Notes: generated from the letters alone by a model not told the origin. A stretch of DNA of 64,000 nucleotides from Pseudoxanthomonas mexicana (GCF_010093385.1 NZ_PDWV01000004.1:1-64000), one strand, 5' to 3'. Positions 1-9,094 are shown, counted from the stretch's first letter. A program made the numbers and translations.

Positions 1-1
1 C

Positions 2-628
2 CCCCACCCGCCGTTGCTGGCCGCCCGTGGACTGACGTTCTCGCGCAACGACGAGCCGGTGTTCGGGCCGCTGGATTTCGCCGTGGACGCGGGCGAGGCG
101 CTGCTGGTGCAGGGCGGCAACGGCGTGGGCAAGACCACGCTGCTGCGGGTGCTGGCCGGGCTGCTGCGCGCCGATGCCGGCCAGATCGATATCGACGGAC
201 AACCCGCCGGCCCGTCCCGGCGGGCGCATGCGATGGCCTATCTGGGCCACCTGCCCGCGCTGAAGGCCGACCTGAGCGCGCTGGAGAACCTCCATTTCCT
301 GTGCGGCCTGCATGGCCGCCGCGCCCGCCAGATGCCCGGCCACGCGCTGGCCATGGTCGGCCTGGCCGGCTACGAGGACGCCCTGGCACGGCAGCTCTCC
401 GCCGGGCAGAAGAAGCGCCTCTCGCTGGCCCGCCTGTGGCTGTCGCCTTCGCCGCTGTGGCTGCTGGACGAGCCCTACGCCAACCTGGACCTGGACGGCA
501 TCACCCTGGTGAACCGGATGATTTCCGCGCATCTGCGCGAGGGCGGTGCCGCGCTGGTCACCACCCATGGCGCGTATGCCGCCCCGCCGGTGCAGACCCG
601 CATGCTGCTGCTGGAGCGCCCCGCATGA
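2..628 (+). CDS. ccmA: CcmA, heme exporter ATP-binding subunit (5' end outside window)
   Basis: ATPase of the CcmABCD complex, which uses ATP to release holo-CcmE during cytochrome c maturation at the inner membrane. Counting from the TTG at 14, the Walker A motif GGNGVGKTT is at residues 34-42, the ABC signature LSAGQKKR at 128-135 and Walker B LWLLDEP at 148-154. The reading frame stays open to the first base of the window and no ATG is visible, so the true start lies just upstream and the gene is 5'-partial. It overlaps ccmB by 4 bases (ATGA), which suggests translational coupling. It is first in a nine-gene ccm operon. Identification is firm; only the start is unknown. Confidence 0.95.
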   Translation, partial: PHPPLLAARGLTFSRNDEPVFGPLDFAVDAGEALLVQGGNGVGKTTLLRVLAGLLRADAGQIDIDGQPAGPSRRAHAMAYLGHLPALKADLSALENLHFLCGLHGRRARQMPGHALAMVGLAGYEDALARQLSAGQKKRLSLARLWLSPSPLWLLDEPYANLDLDGITLVNRMISAHLREGGAALVTTHGAYAAPPVQTRMLLLERPA

Positions 629-1311
629 ACCCAGCGCCTTCGCTCTTCCAGACCGCCCGTGCGCTGATCGTGCGCGACGTGCAGTTGCTGTGGCGCCGCC
701 GTGGCGATGCGCTGCAACCGGCGCTGTTCGCGCTGCTGGTCGTCGTGCTGTTCGCCCTCGGCCTCGGCACCTCGCCGCAGGCCTTGTCGAAGGTCGCGCC
801 CGCCGTGCTGTGGGTCGCCGTGCTGCTGGCCGGCCTGCTGTCGCTGGACACGCTGTTCCGCGGCGATGCCGAGGACGGCTCGCTGGAGCAGTGGATCCTG
901 GCCCCGGTGCCGCTGGCCTGGCTGGTGCTGGTGCGCGTGCTGATCCACTGGGCCACCACCGCCCTGCCGCTGGTGCTGGCGGCGCCGCTGCTGGGCGAGA
1001 TGCTGCACCTGCCGCGCAGCGAACTGCCGATGCTGCTGGCCACGCTGGCGCTGGGCACGCCGCTGCTGAGCCTGCTGGGCGCGGTGGTCGCGGCCCTGAC
1101 GGTCGGCATGAGGCGCTCTGGTATCCTTGTGGCCCTGCTGGCGCTGCCGCTTTACGTGCCCGTGCTGGTGTTCGGCGCCGGCGCCGTGGCCGCCAGCGCG
1201 CAAGGGCTGGATGCCTCCGGCGCCCTCCTCTGGCTGGCCGCCGGCCTGCTGCTGTCGCTGCTGCTCGCCCCGCTGGCCGCCGCCGCGGCGATCCGCATCG
1301 CCCTGACCTGA
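625..1311 (+). CDS. ccmB: CcmB, heme exporter membrane subunit
   Basis: Permease partner of CcmA in the CcmABCD complex. The 228-residue product is the usual CcmB length and is almost entirely hydrophobic, with about six membrane segments starting near residue 35. It contains the family stretch around [16 protein letters not shown], where the charged loop contacts the ATPase. The chosen ATG at 625 overlaps the ccmA stop (ATGA). Longer upstream reading in this frame is a shadow of ccmA. A 32-base gap separates it from ccmC, the largest gap among the first five ccm genes. Confidence 0.95.
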   Translation: MNPAPSLFQTARALIVRDVQLLWRRRGDALQPALFALLVVVLFALGLGTSPQALSKVAPAVLWVAVLLAGLLSLDTLFRGDAEDGSLEQWILAPVPLAWLVLVRVLIHWATTALPLVLAAPLLGEMLHLPRSELPMLLATLALGTPLLSLLGAVVAALTVGMRRSGILVALLALPLYVPVLVFGAGAVAASAQGLDASGALLWLAAGLLLSLLLAPLAAAAAIRIALT

Positions 1312-1343
1312 AGACCGACGCTGCGCATGAATCCCCAGGCCGT

Positions 1344-2102
1344 ATGAACCCACTGCTCCGCTGGTTCCACCAACTCGGTTCGCCCCCCTACTTCGACCGC
1401 TTCGCGGCGCGCTGGACGCCGTGGTGCTATCTGGCCGCGATCGTGCTGCTGGGCGTGGGCCTGTGGCAGGCGCTGTTCGTGGCCCCGGCCGACTACCAGC
1501 AGGGCGACAGCTTCCGCATCCTCTACATCCACGTGCCCAGCGCGTGGATGAGCATGTTCGTGTTCGGCCTGATGGCGTTCTACGCGGCCATCGCGCTGGT
1601 CTGGCGGATCAAGCTGTGCGAGATCCTGGCGATGGCCTGCGCGCCGACCGGCGCGGCGTTCACCGTCATCACCCTGGCCACCGGCAGCATCTGGGGCAAA
1701 CCCATGTGGGGCACGTGGTGGGACTGGGACCCGCGCCTGACCACCGAGCTGCTCCTGCTGTTCCTGTACCTGGGCGTGATGGGCCTGTACGGCGCCATCG
1801 ACGACCGCCGCAACGCCGCGCGCGCGGCCGGCCTGCTGGCCATCGTCGGCGTGGCGCTGCTGCCGGTGATCCGTTACTCGGTGGTGTGGTGGAACTCGCT
1901 GCACCAGGGCCAGACCATCCGCGTGTTCGGCGAGTCCAGCATGGACAGCAGCATGACGCTTCCGCTGGTCCTGATGGTGATCGCGACGAAGTTCTGGTTC
2001 GCCGGCTCGCTGCTGGCGCGCGCACGCGCCGACAACCTGCGCCGCGAGGCCGGCAAGGACTGGGTGGCGAAGCTCGCCGCCACCAAGGGAGCTGCGCCGT
2101 GA
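1344..2102 (+). CDS. ccmC: CcmC, heme handling protein that loads heme onto CcmE
   Basis: Six-pass inner-membrane protein that presents heme to the chaperone CcmE. The 252-residue product has the periplasmic WWD signature WGKPMWGTWWDWDPR at residues 117-131. It also has two histidines in the expected heme-ligand positions, H63 in YIHVPSAW and H187 in WWNSLHQG. The ATG at 1344 gives the standard length; the frame is open far upstream only because it shadows ccmB. The stop overlaps the GTG of ccmD. Confidence 0.96.
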   Translation: MNPLLRWFHQLGSPPYFDRFAARWTPWCYLAAIVLLGVGLWQALFVAPADYQQGDSFRILYIHVPSAWMSMFVFGLMAFYAAIALVWRIKLCEILAMACAPTGAAFTVITLATGSIWGKPMWGTWWDWDPRLTTELLLLFLYLGVMGLYGAIDDRRNAARAAGLLAIVGVALLPVIRYSVVWWNSLHQGQTIRVFGESSMDSSMTLPLVLMVIATKFWFAGSLLARARADNLRREAGKDWVAKLAATKGAAP

Positions 2103-2266
2103 CCTACCTGGAATACGTCATCGGCGCCTACGCCGTGTTCGCCCTGGTGCTGGCATGGGATTTCCTCGCGCCGCGCCTGCAGGTGCGGCGCGAACTGCGC
2201 GCCGCCCGCCTGCGCGCCGCGCGCGAGACCCGCCGCCACGCCGCCCCCGCCGACCTGGAACGCTGA
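2099..2266 (+). CDS. ccmD: CcmD, small heme exporter subunit (GTG start)
   Basis: Single-pass 55-residue membrane protein that stabilises the CcmABC-CcmE complex. It starts with GTG overlapping the ccmC stop (GTGA). One membrane span covers roughly residues 5-24 ([20 protein letters not shown]), followed by a very arginine-rich cytoplasmic tail, the standard CcmD plan. Annotation pipelines that require ATG would miss it. Four bases separate it from ccmE. Position, size and topology all agree, so the call is strong despite low sequence complexity. Confidence 0.9.
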   Translation: MTYLEYVIGAYAVFALVLAWDFLAPRLQVRRELRAARLRAARETRRHAAPADLER

Positions 2267-2270
2267 CCGC

Positions 2271-2735
2271 ATGAATCCCGTCCGCCGCCGCCGCCTGCTG
2301 TTCGTGCTGCTGGCCCTGCTGGTCGCCGGTGCCGCCACCGCGCTGATCGCGATGGCCCTGCAGCGCAACGTGGCCTATCTGTACACCCCGGCCGAAGTGC
2401 TGCGCGGCGATGCCAGCGAGCGTGCCCGCTTCCGCCTGGGCGGCATGGTCGAAAAAGGATCGTTCAAGCGCGAGAACGGCTCGCTGGTCTCGCACTTCCG
2501 CGTCACCGATGGCGATGCGCAGCTGACCGTGCGCTACGACAAGATCCTGCCGGACCTGTTCCGCGAGGGCCAGGCCGTGGTCGCCACCGGCGCCATGCAG
2601 GACGGCGTGTTCGTGGCCGAAGACGTGCTGGCCAAGCACGACGAGACTTACATGCCCAAGGAAGTCGCCGACAAGATGGGCAAGGCGCACCAGAAGCACG
2701 ACGTGCAGGCCGCGCCGACGGGGACGGCGAATTGA
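2271..2735 (+). CDS. ccmE: CcmE, periplasmic heme chaperone
   Basis: Membrane-anchored chaperone that binds heme covalently and passes it to the CcmF/H ligase. The 154-residue product has an N-terminal signal anchor (about residues 8-30) and an OB-fold body. The HDETY motif is at residues 123-127: H123 is the covalent heme-binding histidine and Y127 the axial tyrosine. The C-terminus is a polar tail, as in the family. It lies between ccmD and ccmF, and a repeat-bearing gap of about 110 bases follows. Confidence 0.96.
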   Translation: MNPVRRRRLLFVLLALLVAGAATALIAMALQRNVAYLYTPAEVLRGDASERARFRLGGMVEKGSFKRENGSLVSHFRVTDGDAQLTVRYDKILPDLFREGQAVVATGAMQDGVFVAEDVLAKHDETYMPKEVADKMGKAHQKHDVQAAPTGTAN

Positions 2736-2789
2736 GCGGGGAGATGCCTGCGGCCCGCCATGGGCGTGCATGCTTCTGCGCGCAAAGTC

Positions 2790-2819
2790 GCTGGGTCCCG
2801 GCTTTCGCCGGGATGACGG
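2790..2819. repeat. Short palindromic repeat (CCCGGC-TTTC-GCCGGG family)
   Basis: A hairpin CCCGGCTTTCGCCGGG at 2797-2812 followed by ATGACGG. The same unit recurs in both orientations at about 37327-37355, 37440-37467 and 37511-37535. Here it sits inside the ccm operon between ccmE and ccmF, so it would be part of the transcript and could attenuate or stabilise it. Confidence 0.7.
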
Positions 2820-2846
2820 CCTCTCTCACACACGGCAATCGGCCCT

Positions 2847-4787
2847 ATGCTCCCTGAACTCGGACAAATCGCGCTGATCCTCGCGCTGCTCGTCGCCGCC
2901 CTGCAGGCGCTGCTGCCGCTGGCCGGGGCGCATCGCAACAAGGCCGCGTGGATGGAGGTCGCGCGTCCGGCCGCCTACGCGCAGCTGTGGCTGGTGATGC
3001 TGGCCTTCATCGCCCTGACGGTCGCGTTCGTGCAGCAGGACTTCTCGGTGAAGTACGTCGCCGACAACTCCAACTCGCTGCTGCCGATGGTCTACCGCTA
3101 CACCGCGGTGTGGGGTTCGCACGAGGGCTCGCTGCTGCTGTGGGCGCTGGTGCTGGCGATCTGGACCGGGGCGGTGGCGCTGTTCTCGCGCGGGCTGCCG
3201 GACGTGGTGATGGCGCGCGTACTGGGCGTGATGGGCGTGGTGGCGGTGGGCTTCCTCGCCTTCCTGATCTTCACCTCCAATCCCTTCATCCGCCTGCTGC
3301 CCTCGCCGGGCGAAGGCCGCGATCTCAACCCGCTGCTGCAGGACCCGGGGATGATCATCCATCCGCCGCTGCTGTACGTGGGCTACGTGGGCTTCGTGGT
3401 GCCGTTCGCGTTCGCCATCGCCGCCCTGCTCGACGGCCGCGTGGACGCGCGCTGGCTGCGCTGGACGCGGCCGTGGACCAACATCGCCTGGGGCTTCCTG
3501 ACCCTGGGCATTGCGCTGGGCAGCTGGTGGGCCTACTACGAACTGGGCTGGGGCGGCTGGTGGTTCTGGGACCCGGTGGAGAACGCCAGCTTCATGCCCT
3601 GGCTGGTGGGCGCGGCGCTGATCCACTCGCAGGCCGTCACCGAGAAGCGCGGCGCGTTCCGCGGCTGGACGCTGCTGCTCGCCATCGCCGCGTTCTCGCT
3701 GTCGCTGCTGGGCACGTTCCTGGTGCGCTCGGGGGTGATCACCAGCGTGCACGCCTTCGCCGCCGACCCCAGCCGCGGCGTCTTCATCCTGGTCTTCCTG
3801 GGCATCGTGATCGGCAGCTCGCTGCTGCTTTATGCCTGGCGCGCGCCGCAGCTGGCGGACGACGCCTCGGAGAAGTCGTACTTCGCCGCCAGTTCGCGCG
3901 AGACCCTGCTGCTGGCCAACAACCTGCTGCTGGCCGCGGCCTGCGCGATGGTGCTGCTGGGCACGCTGTATCCGTTGATCGCGGATGCGCTGGACCTGGG
4001 CAAGATCTCGGTCGGCCCGCCCTACTTCAGCCTGCTGTTCATCGTGCTGATGGCGCCGCTGGTGGCGCTGGTGCCGTTCGGCCCGCTCACCAGGTGGCAG
4101 CGCGACAATGCGTCGCGGCTGGGCGCGATGCTGCTGCCCTGGCTGCTGCTGTCGATCGTACTGGCCGTCGTCGCCTACTTCCTGGCGCCGCAGGGCAAGC
4201 TGAAGGCCGCCGCCGGCATCCTCGGCGCGGCGTGGGTCGGCCTGGGCACCGTGCGCTTTGTCTGGTCGCGCCTGCGCGCCAATGGGCGTTTCACCCCCGA
4301 GATGCTGGGCATGACGCTGGCGCATACCGGCATCGCGGTGTTCCTGGTCGGCGCGCTGCTGGTGGAAGCGCTGAACGTGCAGCGCGAACTGGCAGTGAAA
4401 CCGGGCCAGACCGTCGAGGTCGGCCGCTGGGGCTTCCACTTCCAGGGCGTGGATGAAACGCAGGGCCCGAACTACCTGTCCGACCGCGGCCACGTGCAGG
4501 TGCTGCGCGACGGCCGGCCGGTGACGCTGCTGCATCCGGAGAAGCGCGCCTACGCCAGCGGCGGCCAGGTGATGACCGAAGCCGGCATCCGGCCCGGCGT
4601 GCTCGGCGATGTCTATGTCGCCATCGGCGAACCCCTGGGCGATGGCGCCTGGGCGCTGCGCGTGCACATCAAACCCTTCGTCCGCTGGATCTGGCTGGGC
4701 GCCGCGCTGATGGCGCTGGGCGGCTTCGTCACCGCCGCCGATCGCCGGTTCCGCAATCACCGCAAGTCCGAGGCGACCCCCGCATGA
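2847..4787 (+). CDS. ccmF: CcmF, cytochrome c heme lyase large subunit
   Basis: Large multi-pass membrane protein of the heme ligase, which attaches heme from CcmE to apocytochrome CXXCH motifs. The 646-residue product has the expected length with many membrane spans. The WWD-type motif WWFWDPVEN is at residues 238-246, preceded by IHPPLLY at 171-177, one of the conserved histidine loops. A late periplasmic domain covers about residues 450-610 and a final span ends near 635. It overlaps ccmG by 4 bases (ATGA). Confidence 0.96.
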   Translation: MLPELGQIALILALLVAALQALLPLAGAHRNKAAWMEVARPAAYAQLWLVMLAFIALTVAFVQQDFSVKYVADNSNSLLPMVYRYTAVWGSHEGSLLLWALVLAIWTGAVALFSRGLPDVVMARVLGVMGVVAVGFLAFLIFTSNPFIRLLPSPGEGRDLNPLLQDPGMIIHPPLLYVGYVGFVVPFAFAIAALLDGRVDARWLRWTRPWTNIAWGFLTLGIALGSWWAYYELGWGGWWFWDPVENASFMPWLVGAALIHSQAVTEKRGAFRGWTLLLAIAAFSLSLLGTFLVRSGVITSVHAFAADPSRGVFILVFLGIVIGSSLLLYAWRAPQLADDASEKSYFAASSRETLLLANNLLLAAACAMVLLGTLYPLIADALDLGKISVGPPYFSLLFIVLMAPLVALVPFGPLTRWQRDNASRLGAMLLPWLLLSIVLAVVAYFLAPQGKLKAAAGILGAAWVGLGTVRFVWSRLRANGRFTPEMLGMTLAHTGIAVFLVGALLVEALNVQRELAVKPGQTVEVGRWGFHFQGVDETQGPNYLSDRGHVQVLRDGRPVTLLHPEKRAYASGGQVMTEAGIRPGVLGDVYVAIGEPLGDGAWALRVHIKPFVRWIWLGAALMALGGFVTAADRRFRNHRKSEATPA

Positions 4788-5380
4788 ACAACGCGTCCGA
4801 ACTCCCGCCGTCGCCCCCGCGTTCGCGTGGCGCGCTGACCTTCGCGCTGATCATCATCGGGCTGTTCTTCGTCGGCCTGATGGGCCTGCTGTACTACGGC
4901 GTGAAGCAGTCCGACCGCGCCGGCCGCGACGCGCTGCCCTCGCCGCTAATCGGCAAGCCGGCACCGGCCTTCGACCTGCCGCTGCTGCACGAGCCGAACA
5001 AACGCGTGACCAACACCGACCTGGCCGGCCAGCCCTACGTGATGAACGTCTGGGGCAGCTGGTGCCCGGAATGCCGGGTCGAACATCCGGTCCTCACCCA
5101 GTTCGCGCTGACCAAGCGCGTGCGCTTCATCGGCTACAACCTGAAGGACGAACGCCCGGACGCCCTGCGCTGGCTGGAGCAGTTCGGCAACCCGTACATG
5201 ATGGTGCTCGCCGACGTGGAAGGCCGCACCGCCATCGACTGGGGCATCTACGGCGCGCCGGAAACCTTCCTGGTGGACGGCAACGGCGTGATCCGCTGGA
5301 AGCACGTCGGCGCCATCGACCAGGCCATAATCGACCACCAGTTGATTCCCGCGCTCGAGAAGATCGAAGCCGGCCGATGA
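4784..5380 (+). CDS. ccmG: CcmG/DsbE, periplasmic thiol-disulfide oxidoreductase
   Basis: Membrane-anchored thioredoxin-like protein that reduces apocytochrome c or CcmH cysteines before heme ligation. In the 198-residue product an N-terminal anchor (about 17-38) precedes a thioredoxin fold with active site WCPEC at residues 93-97 (C94 and C97). A conserved cis-proline loop is in GAPETFLVD, and the GVIRWKHVG tail is typical of DsbE. It is coupled to both neighbours by ATGA overlaps. The active-site pair is CPEC rather than CVPC/CPTC, still a normal variant. Confidence 0.94.
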   Translation: MNNASELPPSPPRSRGALTFALIIIGLFFVGLMGLLYYGVKQSDRAGRDALPSPLIGKPAPAFDLPLLHEPNKRVTNTDLAGQPYVMNVWGSWCPECRVEHPVLTQFALTKRVRFIGYNLKDERPDALRWLEQFGNPYMMVLADVEGRTAIDWGIYGAPETFLVDGNGVIRWKHVGAIDQAIIDHQLIPALEKIEAGR

Positions 5381-5835
5381 GTACTTCTCCCGTCCTACTG
5401 CTGCGCGCCTTGCTGCTGGCCCTGCTGGTTGCCGTCGCCGCGCCCGTCTTCGCCCAGGCCAGCGACCCCCCCCCGCTGCAGTTCAACGACGCGGCCGAAG
5501 AGGCGCGCTTCCACAAGCTCACCGCCGAACTGCGCTGCGTGATGTGCCAGAACCAGTCGCTGGCCGATTCCAACGCGCAGATCGCCAACGACCTGCGCCG
5601 CGAAGTGCTGGACCTGATGCGCCAGGGCAAGGACGACGCGCAGGTGAAGCAGTTCCTGGTGGACCGTTACGGCGAGTTCGTGCTGTACAAGCCCGACGTG
5701 GCGCCCGGGACCTACATCCTCTGGTTCGGCCCGCTGTTGCTGCGGCTGGCCGGCGGCGTGTGGGTCGGGCGCATCGTGGCGCGCCGCGCGAAACAGCCGG
5801 GCCCCGCCACCGACGACAACGACCAGGAGTGGTGA
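5377..5835 (+). CDS. ccmH: CcmH, cytochrome c maturation thiol protein
   Basis: Periplasmic subunit of the heme ligase that reduces or holds the apocytochrome. The 152-residue product has a signal peptide (cleavage likely after VFAQA, about residue 28). The family motif LRCVMCQNQ carries C54 and C57, and a three-helix domain and one membrane span around residues 113-130 follow. This is the short form; the TPR part found fused in E. coli CcmH is here a separate gene, ccmI. The ATG overlaps the ccmG stop. Confidence 0.94.
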   Translation: MSTSPVLLLRALLLALLVAVAAPVFAQASDPPPLQFNDAAEEARFHKLTAELRCVMCQNQSLADSNAQIANDLRREVLDLMRQGKDDAQVKQFLVDRYGEFVLYKPDVAPGTYILWFGPLLLRLAGGVWVGRIVARRAKQPGPATDDNDQEW

Positions 5836-6845
5836 TGACCCCCTTCGTGATCCTCGCCATCGTGCTGTCCGTGGCCGTGCTGCTGGCGGTGCTGTGGCCG
5901 CTGTGGCGCGATGCGCGCGGACTGGTGCTGGCCGGCGTGGCGACGCTGGGCGTGGCCACCTTCGCGCTGTACCGCGTGGTGGGCACGCCCGCCGCGCTGG
6001 AACCGCAGGCCGCCGCCGCCATGCCGACCACGCTGGAAGAGGCCATCGGCCAGCTCGAAGCCGAGCTGAAGAAGAAGCCTAACGAACCCGAAGGCTGGCG
6101 CCTGCTGGGCAAGTCCTACGCCGCGCTGCAGCGCTACGCCGACGCGCAGAAGGCCTTCGAGCGCGCCGTGCAGCTGATGCCCGACGACGCCGACCTGCTG
6201 GTGGAAGCCGCGCAGGCGCGCCTGTTCAACAACGCCGAGCGCAAGCTCGATGCGCGGGCCCGGGAGATGCTGGACAAGGCCATCGCGATCAACCCCGACC
6301 ACCAGCGCGCGCGCTGGTTCGTGGGCCTGGCGCAACGTCAGGAAGGCAGGCACGCCGAGGCCGCGAAGACCTGGGAGCCCCTGCTGGCCAAGGTCGATCC
6401 CAACACCGCCGCCACCCTGCGCACGCAGATCAACGAAGCCCGCGCCGAAGCCGGCCTGCCGCCGCTGGCCGATGCCGCGCCCGTCGCGGACGCATCGCCC
6501 GCGCTGCTGACGGTCACCGTCGACCTCGCTCCCGCGCTGAAGGACAAGCTGACGCCGGATGACACGCTGTTCGTGTTCGCCCGCCAGGTGGGGGGTCCGC
6601 CGATGCCGGTCGCCGCCAAGCGCCTGCCGGTGTCAGCGTTCCCCGTCACCGTGCCGCTCGGCGACGGCGACAGCCCCATGCCCACGCTGAAGCTCTCGCA
6701 GCTGCCACAGGTGCAACTGGTCGCGCGCATCGCCAAGGGCAACGGACCCGCCGCGCAGTCCGGCGATCTGGAAGCCGCCGCGGTCACCGCCGACGTGAAG
6801 GCAGGCAACACCTACACGCTGACGATCGATCGCGTGGTGCCGTAG
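5835..6845 (+). CDS. ccmI: CcmI, TPR-containing apocytochrome chaperone
   Basis: Membrane protein whose TPR domain binds the C-terminus of apocytochromes c and feeds them to CcmF/H. The 336-residue product has two N-terminal spans (about 3-23 and 30-47). TPR helices follow at about 60-170 (EGWRLLGKSYAALQRYADAQ), then a C-terminal periplasmic domain. Its ATG shares one base with the ccmH stop (TGATG). It is the last gene of the ccm operon. No obvious terminator follows in the 120-base gap before metX. Confidence 0.92.
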   Translation: MTPFVILAIVLSVAVLLAVLWPLWRDARGLVLAGVATLGVATFALYRVVGTPAALEPQAAAAMPTTLEEAIGQLEAELKKKPNEPEGWRLLGKSYAALQRYADAQKAFERAVQLMPDDADLLVEAAQARLFNNAERKLDARAREMLDKAIAINPDHQRARWFVGLAQRQEGRHAEAAKTWEPLLAKVDPNTAATLRTQINEARAEAGLPPLADAAPVADASPALLTVTVDLAPALKDKLTPDDTLFVFARQVGGPPMPVAAKRLPVSAFPVTVPLGDGDSPMPTLKLSQLPQVQLVARIAKGNGPAAQSGDLEAAAVTADVKAGNTYTLTIDRVVP

Positions 6846-6966
6846 GGCCGGACGCGGCGGACGTTACGCATCCGCATCTGTCGTACGCCTCCGCATCCGT
6901 TGGGCATTCTTGTACGCGGGCGTTGCTGAAATGGCATCGCCCCGCCGCATTGCCTACACTGCCGCG

Positions 6967-8079
6967 ATGACCGAATTCATTCCCCCCGGCACCCGCTTCC
7001 ATCCCCTGCCCTCGCCGTTCCGCATGAAGCGCGGTGGCGCGCTGCATGGGGCGCGGGTGGCGTACGAAACCTGGGGCACGTTGAACGAACGCCGCGACAA
7101 TGCGGTGCTGATCGTCACCGGGCTGTCGCCGGATGCGCATGCCGCGCGCACGCCCGGCAATCCGGCCGATGGCTGGTGGGAGCCGATGCTGGGCCCGGGC
7201 AAGCCGATCGACACCGACCGCTGGTTCGTGGTGTGCGTGAACTCGCTGGGCAGCTGCAAGGGTTCCACCGGCCCGGCCTCGGTGAATCCCGATACCGGCG
7301 CGCTGTATCGCCTGGACTTCCCCGAGTTGTCGGTGGAAGACGGCGCCAACGCGGCCTTCGACGTGGTGCGCGGGCTTGGCATCGAACAGCTGGCCTGCAT
7401 CATCGGCAATTCGATGGGCGGGATGACCGCGCTGGCTTACCTGCTGCTGCATCCGGGCGCGGCGCGCACGCACATCAACATCTCCGGCAGTGCGCAGGCG
7501 CTGCCGTTCTCCATCGCCATCCGTTCGCTGCAACGCGAAGCGATCCGGCTGGACCCCCAATGGAACGGGGGCCAGTACGACGACGAGACGTATCCGGAAT
7601 CGGGCATGCGCATGGCGCGCAAGCTGGGCGTGATCACCTACCGCTCGGCGCTGGAATGGGATGGCCGCTTCGGCCGGGTGCGGCTGGAATCCGACCGCCC
7701 GGACGAGGATCCGTTCGGCCTGGAGTTCCAGGTGGAGAGTTATCTGGAAGGCCATGCGCGCCGCTTCGTGCGCCGCTTCGACCCCAACTGCTATCTCTAT
7801 CTCAGCCGGTCGATGGACTGGTTCGACCTGGCCGAGTACGCGGACGGGGATGTCATGCAGGGGCTGGCGAAGATCCGCGTGCAGCGGGCGCTGGCCATCG
7901 GGGCGGCCACCGACATCCTGTTCCCGCTGCAGCAGCAGCAGCAGATCGCCGAGGGCCTGGCCGCGGGCGGTGCGCAGGCGGAGTTCCTGCCGCTGGAATC
8001 GCCGCAGGGCCACGATGCGTTCCTGGTGGACTACGACCGCTTCGGCCCGGCGGTGGCGGGGTTCCTGGCGGGGATCTGA
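6967..8079 (+). CDS. metX: MetX-family acyltransferase (homoserine O-acetyltransferase or serine O-succinyltransferase)
   Basis: Alpha/beta-hydrolase-fold acyltransferase of 370 residues. The nucleophile elbow GNSMGGM gives S149, with the triad completed by D316 (ATDILFP) and H349 (PQGHD). Family knowledge: MetX homologues in Xanthomonas have been shown to act as L-serine O-succinyltransferases in cysteine synthesis, not in methionine synthesis. The neighbouring thiol dioxygenase fits a cysteine role, but I cannot assign the substrate from sequence alone. The ATG at 6967 was chosen over an in-frame upstream GTG/ATG because it gives the family N-terminus TEFIPPGTRFHPLP. Confidence 0.88.
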   Translation: MTEFIPPGTRFHPLPSPFRMKRGGALHGARVAYETWGTLNERRDNAVLIVTGLSPDAHAARTPGNPADGWWEPMLGPGKPIDTDRWFVVCVNSLGSCKGSTGPASVNPDTGALYRLDFPELSVEDGANAAFDVVRGLGIEQLACIIGNSMGGMTALAYLLLHPGAARTHINISGSAQALPFSIAIRSLQREAIRLDPQWNGGQYDDETYPESGMRMARKLGVITYRSALEWDGRFGRVRLESDRPDEDPFGLEFQVESYLEGHARRFVRRFDPNCYLYLSRSMDWFDLAEYADGDVMQGLAKIRVQRALAIGAATDILFPLQQQQQIAEGLAAGGAQAEFLPLESPQGHDAFLVDYDRFGPAVAGFLAGI

Positions 8080-8093
8080 GCCCTCGCGGTTCC

Positions 8094-8278
8094 CTTCTCC
8101 CTCCGGGAGAAGCGCCTGCTCCGTACTCGACACGGGGTGGCGCGCAGCGCCGGATGAGGGTGTGCGAGCCATAAGGCTGTTCGCTTCTCCCCGCTGCGGA
8201 GAGAAGGCGCCGAAGGCAGATGAGACTGGGGGAACCTCGAAGCTGTTCCCTTCTCCCCGCGAGGCGGGGAGAAGGAAC
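8094..8278. repeat. Cluster of three CTTCTCCC-GGGAGAAG palindromes
   Basis: Three related hairpins lie in the metX-dioxygenase gap. They are CTTCTCCC/GGGAGAAG at 8094-8112, an imperfect copy at about 8184-8206, and a strong one with 15-base arms starting GTTCCCTTCTCCCCGC at 8245-8278. Each is linked to a CGAAGGCAGATGAG or CGCCGGATGAGGG-type tag. The same family recurs near 52770-52994. They may act as metX transcription terminators, although no T-run follows. Confidence 0.7.
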
Positions 8279-8357
8279 GGCCAACCCTCCCGCACCGCAA
8301 AACCCCGTTCGCGCCCACCCGGCTAAACTGGGGACACATTCTTACCGGGGCCGTCCC

Positions 8358-8945
8358 ATGACCCTCGATTTTCCGGGCGCCGACAAGCTGGTCGCCTCGC
8401 TGGATGCCGCCGTCGCCCTGGGCGACGACCGTGCCGTCACCGATGCGCTGCGCAAGTCGCTGTGCGAACTGATCTGCGATGAGGAGGTCAGCCTGCCGGC
8501 GTGTGTGCTGGAGCCGATCTCGGACCATTACGCGCGCCGTGAGCTGTACACCAGTCCGGAGCATGGCTACAGCGTGATCGCGATGACGTGGGGGCCGGGC
8601 CAGGGCACCAAGATCCACGATCATTCGGGCATGTGGTGCGTGGAGGGGGTGTGGCGGGGGCGGCTGGAGATCACGCAGTACGAGCTGGCCGAGCGGGATG
8701 ACGTGCGGTATCGGTTCGTGCCGGCCGGCACCATCGAGGCGGGCACGGGGTCGGCGGGCAGTCTGATCCCGCCGCACGAGTACCACACCATCCGCAATCC
8801 CAGCGACAAGGCCATCGCGGTGAGCCTGCACGTGTACCAGCGCACGATGGTCCGCTGCGGGATCTTCACGCCGGAGGACGAGGCCGGTGGCGGGGGCTGG
8901 CAGCGGCGCGGCGAGCGGCTGTTGGGCACCGATCAGGTCAACTGA
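8358..8945 (+). CDS. Cysteine dioxygenase-like thiol dioxygenase
   Basis: Single-domain cupin iron enzyme of 195 residues, the length of bacterial cysteine or 3-mercaptopropionate dioxygenases. Family knowledge: it would oxidise a thiol to a sulfinic acid. Visible ligands are H87 and H89 in KIHDHSGMWCVEGVW and H143 in PPHEYHTIRN. C94 sits where mammalian CDO has the crosslink cysteine, and Y160 may be the conserved tyrosine. The ATG at 8358 follows a palindrome cluster. With metX upstream it suggests a small sulfur-amino-acid neighbourhood. Cysteine versus mercaptopropionate cannot be told apart here. Confidence 0.85.
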   Translation: MTLDFPGADKLVASLDAAVALGDDRAVTDALRKSLCELICDEEVSLPACVLEPISDHYARRELYTSPEHGYSVIAMTWGPGQGTKIHDHSGMWCVEGVWRGRLEITQYELAERDDVRYRFVPAGTIEAGTGSAGSLIPPHEYHTIRNPSDKAIAVSLHVYQRTMVRCGIFTPEDEAGGGGWQRRGERLLGTDQVN

Positions 8946-8989
8946 GGGGCTGTGGGGGCCCGGCCTGTCGGCGGGGGTGCCGGCTCGGC

Positions 8990-8995
8990 TATACT
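8990..8995 (+). promoter_or_regulatory. Putative -10 box of tRNA-Leu
   Basis: TATACT lies 11 bases before the mature tRNA 5' end, the right place for a sigma-70 -10 element. No convincing -35 is visible in the G/C-rich sequence upstream. Confidence 0.45.
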
Positions 8996-9005
8996 TCGCC
9001 TCCGC

Positions 9006-9091
9006 GCCGGAGTGGCGGAATGGTAGACGCAGCGGACTCAAAATCCGCCGCCCTTAAAAGCGTGTGGGTTCGAGTCCCACCTCCGGCACCA
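9006..9091 (+). tRNA. tRNA-Leu (anticodon CAA)
   Basis: 86-base class II tRNA with encoded CCA. The acceptor arm GCCGGAG pairs with CTCCGGC (9081-9087). The anticodon stem GCGGA/TCCGC encloses loop CTCAAAA, giving anticodon CAA at 9039-9041 (reads UUG). A long variable arm and the GGTTCGAGTCC T-arm are present. Genes for class II leucine tRNAs are common integration sites for islands, and a foreign-looking segment starts directly downstream. Confidence 0.97.
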
Positions 9092-9094
9092 GAT

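Noticed and set aside
475-1353. Minus-strand open frame opposite ccmB
   Set aside because: Same antisense composition, no ribosome site or domain.
2826-4760. Long open frame on the minus strand opposite ccmF
   Set aside because: Gln/His/Arg-rich composition typical of the antisense of a GC-rich gene; ccmF is certain here.
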